Assembly: GCA_022578965.1 (NCBI GenBank)
Contig: MU400602.1
Location: 62,001-126,000, forward strand
Source of the DNA: Xylaria sp. FL1777
Lineage: Eukaryota > Ascomycota > Sordariomycetes > Xylariales > Xylariaceae
DNA: 64,000 nt
Direction: 5' to 3'
The notes beneath the pieces are model-generated. The model saw only the letters and a list, made by a program, of their open reading frames with translations. It did not search any database and had not been told where the DNA came from. Shown piece after piece: positions 21,380 to 34,399 of the stretch. The translations under genes and the position numbers were made by a program. Numbering within the stretch: the stretch's first letter is position 1; the number at the start of each line of letters is the position of its first letter.

Positions 21380-22665
21380 AGTCAAAAATTAAGTTTAAAA
21401 ATCTTAAAAACTTTTAAAACTAATAACGTACTAAAACAACAAACCTTAGCACTTTTATTAGCTACTTTTATTAAAAAAAAAGCAGTAATAAAAAAAAAAA
21501 AGTTAAGCAGTAATAATAAAAAAAAACTAATATTAATACTAGCGCTATAAAGCAAACTAGTTATTTTAACTTAAAAAACAGCTTAAATATTAAGCGTTAT
21601 AACTTTTAAACTAGCATAAATACTAGGTATAATAATTAAAGCAGCAATAATAACTATTATTATAACAACAAGTTAAAGTTTTAAATAAATAATTATGTTA
21701 TAACTAATACTAACATTACTACTAGCAAACTTAACGCCTACTTTTACTACTGCTATACTTAAAGTAATAATTTAAAATAAAAAACTTAACCTTTTATTAT
21801 TACTACTGCTTTTATTATTAAAATTATTTATAATGTTAAAAATGCTAAACATTAAAAGTTTTAAACTTACTGCTTTAAAGCTTTATAATAAATCTATAAA
21901 TATAAAAGCTTTTTTAATTTACGCTAAACTTTATTTAAAATAGCACTTTATTACTATTATAAAAAAAAACTAAAAAATAATAATTATTTTATAATTCTTA
22001 TTTAAAAAAGTACTAAAATAGTTTTAACTTATTTTAAAAGATTTTTTAAAAGCTAATAAGTTAACTAATTTTAAACTAAAAACAAAAAAGATTTTTAAAA
22101 ATTATATTAAGTTTAAAAATCAAATAAAAGCATTATTTAAAAATACTTAAAAAGCAAAACACGTAAAAAAAGCACTTTACTGCTTAAAATAAACAAAAGC
22201 AGTAATAAATTATACTATAAAATTTAAATAATTAGCAGCAATTTTAAAATTGCTTAAGCTTATACTATTTTACTTATTTTATAATAAACTTAAAACTTAA
22301 ATTTAAAACAAACTATACAAAATAAATAAACTAGCAAAAATTAATACATATATTAATATAGCTATTATAATTAATTAATAATTATTTAACTAATACTTTA
22401 AAACTAAAAAAACTAAAAAAAACAAAAAAAAAATACTTAAAAAAGTATTAAATAAAAGTTCAAGCAAATTAATAAAATCTAAAAATAATAACCTTAAAAT
22501 ATATCTAAAGTTAAATATTATAACTATAAAAAAAAAGAACACTTTTAAAAATAATGCTAATCTAAAAAAAAAAACAAAAAAAAAAGCTATAAAAAGAAAA
22601 AAATTCCTTAATCTAAAAAAAAAATATAAGTTATAAAAGTTTAAAACAACAAAAAATAACAAAGC
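21380..22665 (+). pseudogene. gag: gag relic of chromovirus B (CCHC zinc knuckle)
   Basis: Collinear with the gag relic of element A. The zinc knuckle is at 22516-22557 with C-X2-C-X4-H-X4-C spacing. The first two Cys codons read TAT, the His is intact (CAC) and the last Cys is intact (TGC). Positions lost in one copy are kept in the other, which argues against chance. The limits of gag are approximate. The minus-strand open frame over the same bases matches the one over gag of element A, because both are antisense shadows of homologous sequence. Confidence 0.7.
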
Positions 22666-24319
22666 AATTCAAAAAATACATTTTTAAAGCAAAAGTATAA
22701 AGTTGCTATTTTAAGTTAAAACAAAAGTATTACATTAAACAAATCTAAATGTTTTATTTATATAAATTAAAATAAACAAGCATATAAATACTATTTAAAA
22801 GCTTTACAGTTATTAAAATAAATTACAAAAAAATATATTTATTATATAAACAATTAAAATTATTTAATATATAATTTAAAAAAATAGTTTAATTAAAAGT
22901 AGCAAACAACAAAAAATAATAAATTAACGTAGTTAGTAAACTTATAAAACTACAAAAACTTTAAACTATTAAAGCTTAAAATATAACCTAAAAAAAAGTT
23001 ATATTTAAAAAAACAAAACTATAACTATAAATAATATAGTTATTAAACTAATTATAAACTATTAAAACATTTAATTGCTAAATAAACTTAAAAAAACAAA
23101 ACTTATAAAACTTTAAAGCAAAAACAAATAAAATTAAAAGCTATAAAAAACATTACAAAAAAAGAACTAATAAAAATAAATAAAGTATTTTTATAGCTTA
23201 AACTGCTTTAAATATAATAAAACAAAAAAGCACTAATAATTAGCACAAAAACTAATACGTTTTAAAAACTAAAGCTAATAATTTAACTAATTACTAAGAG
23301 TTACTACTATAATAAAACTATAATAAAAAACAATAATAATATTTTACGCCTAAAAAATTTAAAATATAATAAAGTACTATAAAATTGCTATATAATATAT
23401 TATTACTACTAATATTTACTTAATAAACTAAAAAATAATTAGTTTTTTAAACAAATTACAAAAACAAAAATATAGAACTTTTATAAATTAAAATAATTAA
23501 TTATAACTATAATTTATTATAAAGATCTACAAAAATTTGCAACATTTAAAAAAAATTCTAACTGCACTTATAATACTATTTCAAAAAAATGTAAAAACAA
23601 CTGCTATAAATATTACTAGCTAATTAAAGCATAATTATACTAAAAAATAATCGCTAAAAGCAAAAAAGCTTAAAAACCGCAATTTAAAGCTTAACTAAAA
23701 GCAAAAACAAAACAAAGCATAATAATATCTAAAGTATAAAATAAAACAAGCATTTAAACATTTAACAAAAAAAAATCAAAAAACAAAATAAGCACTTACT
23801 AAAAAAGCAATAAATAGCTAAAAAAACTAAAGCCTTACGTAAAGTTTAATGTAATAATTAGCAAAACTAATTTAAAGTTAAACTTATATATTAAAAAAAA
23901 AAATATAATACTTTAATTAACTTAAAAATATAAGCTAACATAATTTTACTTAAACTAGCAAAATAAAATAAAATTTTTTAAAAATATAAGCAAAGATTTT
24001 AAAAGATTAAAAGATTTAATAAAAGTACTTTTAGCTATAATAATAGTTATATACTTAAAAAAACCAAACTTTTTAATATATTTATATAAAAACACAAAAA
24101 ACAAATTATATTAAATATTGCTAATATATTTAATTATAACATTATTTTAAGAATATTATAGCTAAAAACTAGCAACTTTTTAATTTAATAAAAAGCAAAA
24201 ACTATTAATTAAAAAAATAAAAAATAAAGCAAAAAAATCAGAAAAATTGCAAAAAAAATCTTAAACAAAATACTAAAAGTATATTACAGATTTTATAAAC
24301 TATTTAAAAAAAAAAAAAA

Positions 24320-27260
24320 AAAAGAACTTTTTAAATATAGCTTATAGAACTATTATATTTTTATTAAAGAAAAATGTTAACTAAAGCTTTATTAAGTATA
24401 TTATATAAGCTTAAACAAAACAAACGCTTTATAAAAATACATTCAAAAAAACCTAGCAAAAAAATTCCTAAAAAAGTTTTAATTATCTGCTAAATATTTT
24501 ATAGTACTAATACCTAAAATAAAAAATAAAAAACAACTAATTAATAAAAAAAAAAAACCAATATAATAAATAATAGTTAACTATTAACTATTAAACGTAA
24601 TTATTATTACAAATAAATACCTCTTTACTTTGCTAGTAACTATAAAAAAAAATATTAGCTAAGCAAAATAGTTTATAGCAATTAATATTTTAAATAAATA
24701 TTATGCTATTAAAATAGCTAAAAAAAAAAATAAAAAACTGCTATATAAACAGTATATAAACTATATAAGTATATAGTTATGCTATAAAAACTATAAAACA
24801 TATTAGCTAGCTTTTAACACATAATAATAATAATTCTATAAAAGTTTTTAAACAAATTTATGTTTATTTACTTAAATAATATTTTAATTTACTTTAAAAC
24901 ACTAAAAAAACATAAAAAACACATAACTTAAGTATTAAAAACACTTAAACAAGCAAAATTATAACTTAACATAAAAAAGTATATATAGCATACATAAAAA
25001 ATTAACTTTTTAAAATTTATAATTACCTTAAAACAAATATAGATTTAACAGTTAAAAATTAATACAATACAAAACTAAAAAATATTTAACTTAGCTACTA
25101 TTATAAACATATAACAAGCATTAAGATTTTTAAACTATATTTAAATGTTAATTTAAAACTTTAAAAAAATAGCATTTTACTTTATAAAGTATACAAAAAA
25201 AAAATATAAAAGAAAATCCTTTTTAATTTTAAAAAAAGCTTAAAAAACTTTTAAAAAACTAAAACTAAAAGTTACTTTTAACTTTATAATTAAACTACTT
25301 AATCTATAAAAAAAAAAAAAGCTAAAAATAAATGCTTTAAATAATATAATTGCAGAAGTTTTAAAACAACTAAAAAATAACAAAAAATAATATCTAGTAG
25401 CTTATTACTTTAAAGCATTATAAAACATAGCATTATAATACTTTATATATAACAAAAAACTACTTGCAATTATTATAGCACTTAAAAAGTAAAAACTGTT
25501 TTTTATAAGAACTATAAAGCTAATTAAGATTTATTTAAATTATTAAAACTTAACAAAATTTATAACTACGCAAAAGATTACTAAACAACATAAAAATTAA
25601 ATGGTTTTTTTTTCTAAATTTAACTTTAAAATATGCTACATTAAAAAAAAAGAAAACATTTAAGCAAATATACTTAGCTAACAAAGTTAAAAAAGATTTA
25701 AAGTTTTAAAAAAAAACATTTAAATATTATATCCTTAAAAAAATAAAAGCTTAAAAGTTAAAGTTATACTTAAAAACCTTATAAATATATAGCTATAACA
25801 AGCCTATAATTTAAAAAAGTTAGCATAACTACAAAAATACAAAAAATTAAAAAATAACAAGCTAATATATAAATATAAAGTTTACTTACTAAAATCTTTA
25901 CAAAACAAGTTTATTAAAAAATTCTATAAATATTTATTATATAAACACTAAAAAGCAACAAAAACAGTCTAACAATTATAAAAAAAATATAATTTTCTAA
26001 AACTATAAAACATAGTTAAATCTATTATAAAAAAATGCAATATTTATAACAAAGCTAAAGCAGCTTAACATAAGCTTTATAAACTGCTATAATTTATATA
26101 AATACTTAAATAAGCATAGCACACTATTGCTTAAGATTTTATTATAGTACTACTTTTATTAATTAATTTAGTTACAAAAATACAATATAATAAAATATAA
26201 ATTATTATTAATAAACTTACTAAGTATGCTTACTTTTTACTATTTAAAGAAAATATAACAGCTAAACAACTTATATACGCTTTTATACGCTAATATTTAA
26301 ACAAATATAAACTACTAAAAAAAATTATTTCAAACAAAAATAAATTGTTTACTTTTAAGTTTAAAACTAGTTTTTTTAAACTTATTAGTATTAAACTAAA
26401 GTTTTTAACTGCTTACTACTTATAAACAAATAAACAAACAAAAAAACTAAACTAAATATTAAAATAATACTTATAAAGTTATATTAATTACTAATAAAAC
26501 AATTAAGTAAAACTATTACTAATAGCATAAATCTTATATAATATATTAATAAACAAAAATATAAATATATTTTTATATAAAGCTGTTTATAAACAGCAAG
26601 CAATTATTAAAAAACAAAAAAAAATATTAATAAAAGCACTTGCTATTTTAACTATAATACTTTAAGCAAAAACTATTGCAACAGAAATTAAAACGCTATA
26701 AGCTAAACTGCAACTACGTTTTTAATTTTTATAACAATAAATGTTAATATACTACAACAAAAAACAAACTAAAGAACTAACCTTTAAAAAAAAAAACAAG
26801 GTTTATTTGCTATAACAAAAACAAAACGCAAACATTAATATTTCTTAAATTAAAACAAAATAACTAAGCAACAAATTAAAATTTAAAAAACTTAGTTTTT
26901 TTAAAATTAAAGAAGTTATTTTACTTACTAACTATAAACTATTATTACTAAAAAACATATAAATTTACCTTGTTTTTTATATTTCTTTATTAAAACTAGC
27001 ATTTATTAAAACACTTATTAAAACATAACTAAAAATAAAAACGGATTAAAACATTTATAAAGTTAAAAATATACTAGATTTTTGTTAAAATAACAATAAC
27101 ATTAAATATCTTATTAAATAAAAAAAATACTTATATGCTAATAATACTTAAAAACCTAAAAAACATTTAAAAACTACTAAAATAATTATAAACTAGTTTT
27201 ACTGTTAATATTTTAACTAGCTAAAGCTAAAAAAAAAAAATCAACCTTAAATAAAACGTT
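24320..27260 (+). pseudogene. pol: pol relic of chromovirus B: RT, RNase H, integrase, GPF module, chromodomain
   Basis: Reverse transcriptase about 24330-25060, YxDD box at 24869-24880 (Tyr-Leu-Asn-Asn), first Asp AAT at 24684. RNase H about 25238-25580. Integrase: zinc-finger positions 25931 (TAT for His), 25946 (His intact), 26036 (Cys intact) and 26045 (TAT for Cys). The acid triad reads Asp at 26135, Asn at 26333 and Lys at 26441, the last pair again 35 residues apart. The GPF module is near 26890 and the chromodomain about 27040-27170. From RT to integrase (24869 to 26135, 1266 bases) everything is in one frame, so this copy shows the ancestral frame that element A lost in an A-run. Confidence 0.9.
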
Positions 27261-27857
27261 TAGCGCGTTTTAATTAAACTTTAAAAAAACAACTAGCAAT
27301 AGCTATGCTGCTTTAATGCGCTATTTTTATTTTTTAATTATATAGCGCTTTTTTGCTTTAACTTACTTAAGCTTTTTTAAATTACTTAAACTATAAGCTA
27401 TAATAATAGCTATTTTTTTCTGCTATAATTTCTTTTATTGCTTAAAACAGCAAATTTTTATACTTATTCTTTTATGCTTTTTTATTAGCAAATTTAATTT
27501 ATTTTTTAGCTTTTTATACTAAAAAATAAGCCGCTACATTTGCTTTAAAAACAAACCTTTAGCATTACAATTTGCTTGTTTAGCTATAATACATTTAATA
27601 CATTAATTAAAGTTAAATTTTAACATTAAACATTTTATGCTATAACAATTATAGCAAAAGCATAAAGCTATTTTAATTAATTTTAGTTTAATAAAAAAAA
27701 GCAAAGTAAAGTTTTGTTAAGCTTTTTATTTAGAACGCAATAAGCAAGGTTTTTTAAAAACCCTACTAAACATAATAAGCGCAAAAAACAAAAAACAAAA
27801 AATAAAAAAAAAAAACTTACGAAAAAAAAAATATAAAATTGTTAAAACAACAATTAC

Positions 27858-27873
27858 AGAAAAAAGAAAATAA
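27858..27873 (+). promoter_or_regulatory. Polypurine tract of chromovirus B
   Basis: AGAAAAAAGAAAATAA directly abuts the right LTR; it matches the tract of element A although the sequence upstream of it differs between the two. Confidence 0.75.
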
Positions 27874-28390
27874 TATTACAAAATAAGTTAACTAAGCTAG
27901 TTAAAAGCTAGGTATAAAAAAAGCATACGTAAAAAAAGTTCTATTTGTTAAAAAAATATATATTTAAACTACTATAAAAATTTAATGCATAAACTTAATA
28001 AACTTAAGCATTAAGTTTATTAAACCTTAAACTTAACAAACTTAAGCGTTAAATTTATTAAGCTTTAAATTTAAAACAATATAACATTAAGTTTATTAAA
28101 AAAAGCAACATTTATAAATTACTACTACTATTTTTTTTGTTTATATAATTATACACTTTTTATATTTAGTTATTTATTTAGTTTTTAGCTTTTTAGCTAT
28201 TAATTTTCTTATAATTACTAAGTATTAATATATTTATTACTTTTAATTCCTTAAAACTCCTATTAATGCATAGTAGTAAAAGTACCCTAAAAACCTCCTT
28301 AACGGACTACCGTTAAGGATTTTATTATTACCTGCAAATTAAAACCCTAAGAGCAAACCTGTTATATTAATATATAATAGGTCCGTTATA
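27874..28390 (+). repeat. 3' LTR of chromovirus B
   Basis: 517 bp, starting TATTACAAAAT (a mutated TGTTACGAAAT) and ending GGTCCGTTATA. Its right-hand ~120 bases keep C and G (AACGGACTACCGTTAAGG, AATAGGTCCG) that the 5' LTR has lost. Followed by TATAA at 28391-28395. Confidence 0.92.
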
Positions 28391-28395
28391 TATAA
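28391..28395. repeat. Target site duplication, right copy (TATAA)
   Basis: Exact match to 20653-20657; AT-rich, so weaker evidence than the CAAAA pair of element A. Confidence 0.7.
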
Positions 28396-28431
28396 CTTAA
28401 AACAAAACTAACAAAAATAAACAAAAAAAAA

Positions 28432-28624
28432 TGTCATAGGAAGTATAAAGCATCAAAGGTTAAGTATAATAGTTAATATATTTCTAGTTTTATAGTAAGT
28501 ATTTAATAAAACTAAAGCTTAAAAAAGGGAAAAAACTCCCATGAAATAAGTATAAAAAAAATATTCTATATATATATATAACTTATAATATGTGCTAAAG
28601 TACTTAAGTAGCTTAGTTATAATA
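28432..28624 (-). repeat. Left LTR of the outer gypsy element (its 3' LTR)
   Basis: 193 bp, from TGTCATAGGAAG to TTAGTTATAATA. It matches 51060-51252 throughout; the start keeps C and G (GTCATAGG, GGGAAAAAACTCCC), while its inner end shows TATAATA where the right copy has TATAACA. Confidence 0.85.
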
Positions 28625-28643
28625 ACTACTCTTTTTTTTTTAA
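28625..28643 (-). promoter_or_regulatory. Polypurine tract of the outer gypsy element
   Basis: ACTACTCTTTTTTTTTTTA on the plus strand is a purine tract on the minus strand, directly adjoining the left LTR. It fixes the element on the minus strand, in agreement with its coding relics. Confidence 0.65.
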
Positions 28644-28886
28644 TTAAGTTATCTTTAACTTATATACAAGTAAAATTAATTAAAATAATTAATCTTAAGT
28701 ATAAGTAGTAAAGTAAAGTAATATAAAATAATTAAGCATAAATATAGTATGTTAAATAAAATGCTTATGTAGTATAATAGTTAAAGTACTTATGTATTTA
28801 TGCTTATGTTTACGTATTAAATTACGTTTGTTTTGTGCTATATTTATAGCAGGTTTTGTGCTTATATTTTTATTACTATGTGTTTT

Positions 28887-28918
<32 letters not shown>

Positions 28919-31200
28919 TAGCTATTGCTAAACAATTAATTTTAGCTATATATTTTACTACCGCTATTTTTATACTTATTTTATATCTTTTTTGCTTTTT
29001 TTTTAATTATTATTTGTATTATAATTATGCTGCTTAAACTTGCAATAATTAAAAGTAGTATATATAAACGTAGTTGCAGTTAAAGCTATAATTATAAACA
29101 TAAACGCAAAAAATTATTGTAACTTGTTTTATGCTTAAATTTATTTAGAAATAAGTTTAATTTTACTATAAAACAGAACTTTAACGAACTTTTTTGCTAA
29201 AAGTTTAATAATTTTAGTAATAAAAATAAAAGTTTTAGCAGTTTGCTTTTTTTTTAAAACAGCTTTAATTCTAATAAAAATATAAACACTATTAGGCTTT
29301 TTATAAGTTAAAAAAAAAAAATAAAAATAAAAATAAAAATAATTTAAACTTTATAAATTTAAATAAAGATTTAAATGCTGTTTTGCGTAATTTTAATATA
29401 AACAATGTAAAAAATAAGTCCGATTTTAATGCAAATATTAAAGTTTTTATGCTAGCTAAATATTAGCTTATTTTTATAGTAACTTTTGTTTATAAACCTT
29501 ACAAACAAACTACTAAAGCTAAAAACAAAAAGTATAAAACTATTAAAAAAGCAATAGTTTTAAATAGTTTATTAATATATTAGCTTTGTTTTAAGCGTTT
29601 TAAAAAAGCATTTTAGCTAAAAAATAGCTTGCCTTTAAATGTAGTTTGCAAATTTAAAAACTTAAAAATAACAGCTTATATAAACTATATAAACAGCTAT
29701 ACTTTATGCAAGCTTATAAGTTAATTTATGTTTATTTTGGATTAGTTTTATTAATAGGTTAACTGCTTGCTATATTATATTTTAATGTAATACGCATTTA
29801 AAAATTATTAAATTAGTTTGTTTATCTTTTTGTTTTTTAAAAAAACAACTATAAAAAAGTTGTTATAAATAAAAATTGCACTATTATTTAAAAAACTTTA
29901 AACAATTATTGTATTAATTTTGCAGCTATGCAGTTTTGCTTCTTAAAAGCATTTTTGCGTTTTTTGTTAACTTATAAAGCTTAGTTCTAATTAATTAGCA
30001 AAGTTAGCAACGTAAAAATAAGTTATTTTGTTTTTATTTTATATAAAGTTTAGCTAATAATTAGTAATGCAAAAACATTGTACTAAATATAAGCACTTAG
30101 TAGTAAAGCGTAAATCTTTAGCTTGTTAAGCTATTAAGCCTTTTTATATAAACGCTATAAGTAGCTTTATTTAAACTAATTTTATAAAATTTCTTAACAG
30201 AATTAAAACTATTTTTAACGCTAGTAATATGCTTGTTTAACTATACTTAAAGTGCAAGTTATAAACTATAAATATATAGCTTAAAAAGCTGCTTTTATTT
30301 TTTTTAAAAAAAATATATATAAAGCTATATTAACTATTGCTAATAAGCATAAATAAAAGTATTTAGTTAGCTTTTTTTAATATAAAAATGTTCTAAAGTT
30401 TAATAATTAGTATTTTAAGGCTTTTTTATAAAAATATTATAACTTGTTTGTAGTGTTTTTGCGTATAGCTTATTAGTAAAGCACAAGTATTTTAAAACTT
30501 AAAGCAATAAGTATAATTCCTATTACGCAATTAAAAACAAAAAAATAACTAGTTAGTATATATAACATATTTAAGCTTTAGTTTATAGCTAAATTAATAA
30601 TAAATTAATACTATTTTGTTAGCTTAATAGCTTTGCTTTTTTTTTGTAACTTAAATGCTTTTTAAAGTTCTTAATTGCTTTAAAAGCTATAATATTAATA
30701 ATAAATACTTACTGATTATACTTAGTTAACTAGCTTTTTTACTTAATAAAATAATATTTTTCTTTATTATAAGTTATTTTACTTATTATATTTTTAACTT
30801 TTTATTTTTTTAACTTATTTTTAAGGTTTAACATAAGTAAACTATATTTATGTTTAGCTTTTTAAAGCTTAAGCAGCTAAATTAAGAAAACAAAATAAAA
30901 ATAGCTATATTGTTTTAAAAAACTAATATAATATATTTATAAACCAACTATAAAAAAAATTTAAAAAGGTTTAATAAACTTAAGTGCTAACTTTTTATTT
31001 TTAAACTTAATATTTTTTATTAATAGTACTACTAAGTTTTTAGTTTTAAAAGTTATAAGTTTATGCTTATTGTTGTAGTGTTTTATATATTTATTAATTA
31101 TAATTTATTATTGCTTTGTTATTTTGTTTTTAATAGTTTATAACTTATTAAAACGTTTTTATATAGCTAAAATCCTTTTTAATGTAAAGTTGTTTTTAAT
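28644..31200 (-). other. 3' part of the outer gypsy element, no domain resolved
   Basis: By position this should hold the C-terminus of integrase and the 3' untranslated region. I could not identify a GPF module or chromodomain here. An 81-codon plus-strand frame at 28792-29037 is hydrophobic and antisense to the element, and is not taken as a gene. Confidence 0.45.
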
Positions 31201-31299
31201 AAACAAACAAAATTCTAGCATATAACTATATAAAGCTTTAAAAAGTAATTGTTTAATTATAAAATTAATAGTAAAATTTATAGCAAAAAAAGCTTAAAA

Positions 31300-33750
31300 T
31301 AAAAGTTAAAGCTAATTAGTTTGTTTATTATTTATAAAGCACTTAAAATAGCTTTTAATTACTTAGTTCATTTGTTTTATTTGTTTATTAGTTCTAAGGT
31401 AAAATATTATTAAAAGCTTTTGCTTAACTTTTAAGTAATAATATAAATTAAACTAGAATTAGCTAATAAAAACAAAGCTTTTATTAAAAATAATGCTTTT
31501 TAAGCTATTATAAATACATTTAATTTTATAGTAAAATAAAACTGCTAGCTTAACTAAAGTTATAGTAATATTAACTAAAAATAAGTATGTAAGCTTAATA
31601 AATCTATTTATAATAACAAAAATAACATTAATTAGTTTTTTTTTATAAAAGGTTTTTAGCAAACCTATAATAAAGTTTATAAATAGTTTTTATATAAGTT
31701 TACTAAGTATTAATAAAGCATTAAGTTTATTATATTTCTAGTAATATTTTGCTTTAGTTTTAAAGCAAATTATATAGCTTTATATGTATTCTTTAATATT
31801 TAGTTTTATATTGCTTTAGTAAAACTTTTATTATAATAGTTCTAAAGTGTAGCTTTAGCTAAAATATTTAGCTAAAAAATTATTATAGTATAGCTTAATA
31901 AGTTAAAAGTATATAGCCTTTTTAAAAAAAATATAAATTTTATTTCTATAGCAAACTAAAGATTTTTTTATTAATTATTAAAAATTTATAAGCTTTTTTG
32001 CTTTTAATTGTTTTATAATTGTATAATATTTAGAGTTTTTTTTTTAAACTTTTTAAATAAGGTTTTTTAGCTTTTTAAAAGCCTTTAGATCTTTTAATTT
32101 CTTTAAGCCTGCAGCTATTTACATACGCAAATGCATAACTACTTAAATAAAAAAAGCTTTTTTAGCAAATGTAGCTTTAAAGTATAAAGCTTTAGCTTAA
32201 ACACTAAAATATAAATTAAAAACTTTAACTTGCTATACTATTATAACTTTTCTTTTTAACGTTAAAAAAATATTAATATTACTAAGTAAAACAGCTATAT
32301 AATTAAAATAGCATAAAGAAAAATTAGCTTTATTTTTTTTGCTTGCTTAATATTTAATAATAAAGTTAAAAAAAACTAATAATAAATATTAATAAGCTTG
32401 CTTTTTATTAAGCTTTAGCGTTTTTATAAACGTTTAAAAGTTAATATAATTAATTAATACTTTAACTAATAAATTGCTTTTTTATAAATAATACTATTAG
32501 TGCTTAAAGCAATTTACTATTATAAGCATTTTTTAGTTAAACATATTATACTATATTTTTTTTTTAAATAGCTTTTAAAAATAAAACACAACTAGTTTAA
32601 AAATGCTTTAATTATTTTGCTAAAATAAATTTTTTGCAAAAGCTACCTTAAAAAAATTAGTTTTTAGTAATATTTGTTTCTTAAGGTTAAAATATATAAA
32701 AAAAATAGCTTGCTTAAATGCATCTTAAAAGTTCTTAAAAGCCTTTTTTTTAAAACTATTTAAAAAGATTTAACCTTTTTTTGTTTTTATTACGTTTTTT
32801 TTTAAATACTTAAACAAAAGCGCAACAATATAAAAATACCCGTTTATAAAACAGCAATAAAAGTTGCAAAACTTTAAAAATTATTATAGCGCTTAACAAA
32901 TATTTAATATAAGCTATTACTAAATAGTATTTATATATAAAAAATTTATTTTAATTTTTTAGCTAAAAATAATATAACTTAAAAATTTAATTTTTTTTTA
33001 ATAAAATTAGCACTTAAATAGCTTAACGTATAGTTTTGCTTTCTGTAGCCTTTTAATAATATTTTAAACATATTTTATATAAAAATCTTTATTTAAAGAA
33101 AAAATAAACACATTATTAAAATATACAATGCAAAATATATTTATTACATTATTAAGTGCTTTTTATATATAACTTTAAAAAGTAGCAAAAGCATTTAATA
33201 AACTTATAAGTATAACTAAAAATTTATAGTAGCTATAGCATATATAAAACGTTATTTTTTACTTATTTTTTTCTTAAATACATAAGTAATAATAAGCGTT
33301 TTTAAAGTTAATTTTGCTAAAGATTTTAGCTTTTAAGATTTTATTAAGCAGCTTTAAAATAAGTAATAAAATATATTAATTTTTGCGTATAACTTAATTA
33401 AGTTTTTTATAGTTTATATATAAGCGTAACCTTTTATTTTTCTTAAATATAAAAAGAATTAAAGCGCTAGCAAAGCTAGTAAACTTTTTAATTTTTTTTG
33501 CTTTTAACATTTTATCGAGCTATTTTTGTAGTTTTTTTAGCTTATTTTAAGCTAATAAGTATATAAAAAAATAAAATACAACTATATTTTTTTTTAGCTT
33601 AATAGCAAAGTTCTTTTGCTTTAATTATAATAATATATTTGCTTTATTAGTATTAAAAAATTTAGATAAGTTATAAAACTCTTTTAGAATTGCTATAAAA
33701 TTAAAATAACTAAAGCTTTTTTTTAATTTTTTAAGCTATATAAGTTTAAG
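31300..33750 (-). pseudogene. pol: pol relic of the outer gypsy element: RT and integrase
   Basis: Reverse transcriptase: the Asn-Ala-x-Ala-Thr-Phe block (NAPATFQ of the family) lies at about 33173-33195, and exactly 24 codons on comes Tyr-Phe-Asn-Asn at 33112-33123, the YxDD box with both Asp changed to Asn. Integrase core: first acid at 31675-31677 (AAC for Asp, in an Asn-Phe-Ile context), second at 31483-31485 (Asn), third at 31375-31377 (Lys); the last pair has 35 residues between. RT and integrase are in the same frame over 1446 bases. The stop-free 67-codon stretch 31459-31662 is part of the integrase core, not a separate gene. RNase H should lie between but was not resolved. It differs from elements A and B (YFDD type, other spacing between the first two acids). 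Confidence 0.85.
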
Positions 33751-34399
33751 TAGTTAAATAATAGCATAATAGCAAGCTTAGTTTTAGCAAGCTTTTATAA
33801 ACCTAATTAAGCTAAATATTTTTACTTAAAAGCAGCGTAATTTAAAAAACTATTAATTAATGCCTAAATCTAATATAATTTTTTTATTTTTTAAAGTAGT
33901 TTAAAATAATAAAAAAAAGCTGCTTTTAAAGCAATAATTATAATTAATAGCTATATATGCACGCTTAATTTTGCAAGTAATATTACAACTATTAGTTAAT
34001 TCGTAAATAACTTAATAAGCTCTATAAATAAAAAATCTACTTTTAGTAGCATGCTATAATATAAGTATACAAAAAAGTGCTTGCTGCAATTTATAATAAA
34101 AAGCAAAAGTAAAACTAATATAATTATATTTAGCGCATAAATCAAAATTAACATAAGTTTTAACAAATAGTTTTATAAAGCTAACAAAATAAATAATACA
34201 AAAAGTATAAAAACAGCATAAAATAAGTATATAAAGTAATAACTTTAGCTTAAAATTTATAGCTAGTATAATTAGTACTAAGCTTACTACTTGTTTCTTA
34301 AATTGTAGTACTATAGCTTTCGTAAAAAAAGTATATAAAACTTTAATTACTATTTTTAGTTTTTTTTATTTATATTTTAGTTTTTATTCATTTAAATTT

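Larger units (their letters stand above)
20658..28390 (+). mobile_element. Chromovirus B: complete RIP-mutated Ty3/gypsy LTR retrotransposon (7733 bp)
   Basis: A complete element with 517-bp LTRs at 20658-21174 and 27874-28390, flanking TATAA duplications, a primer-binding-site candidate and a purine tract. The body from 21175 to about 27260 is collinear with element A and carries the same domain order. After about 27260 and in the first ~240 bases of the LTR the sequence is unrelated to A, so B is a sister subfamily with a different 3' end and U3. Its right duplication ends only 36 bases before the next LTR element. Confidence 0.93.

Noticed and set aside
22390..22662. 90-codon minus-strand open frame similar to the one at 8560-8838
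   Set aside because: The similarity comes from the homologous plus-strand gag relic of element B, not from selection on this frame.
28792..29037. 81-codon hydrophobic plus-strand frame starting with ATG
   Set aside because: Antisense to the outer gypsy element, low-complexity Phe/Leu-rich, no domain and no supporting context.
31459..31662. 67-codon minus-strand frame as an independent small gene
   Set aside because: It is a stop-free part of the integrase core of the outer gypsy element, continuous in frame with the first catalytic position at 31675-31677.
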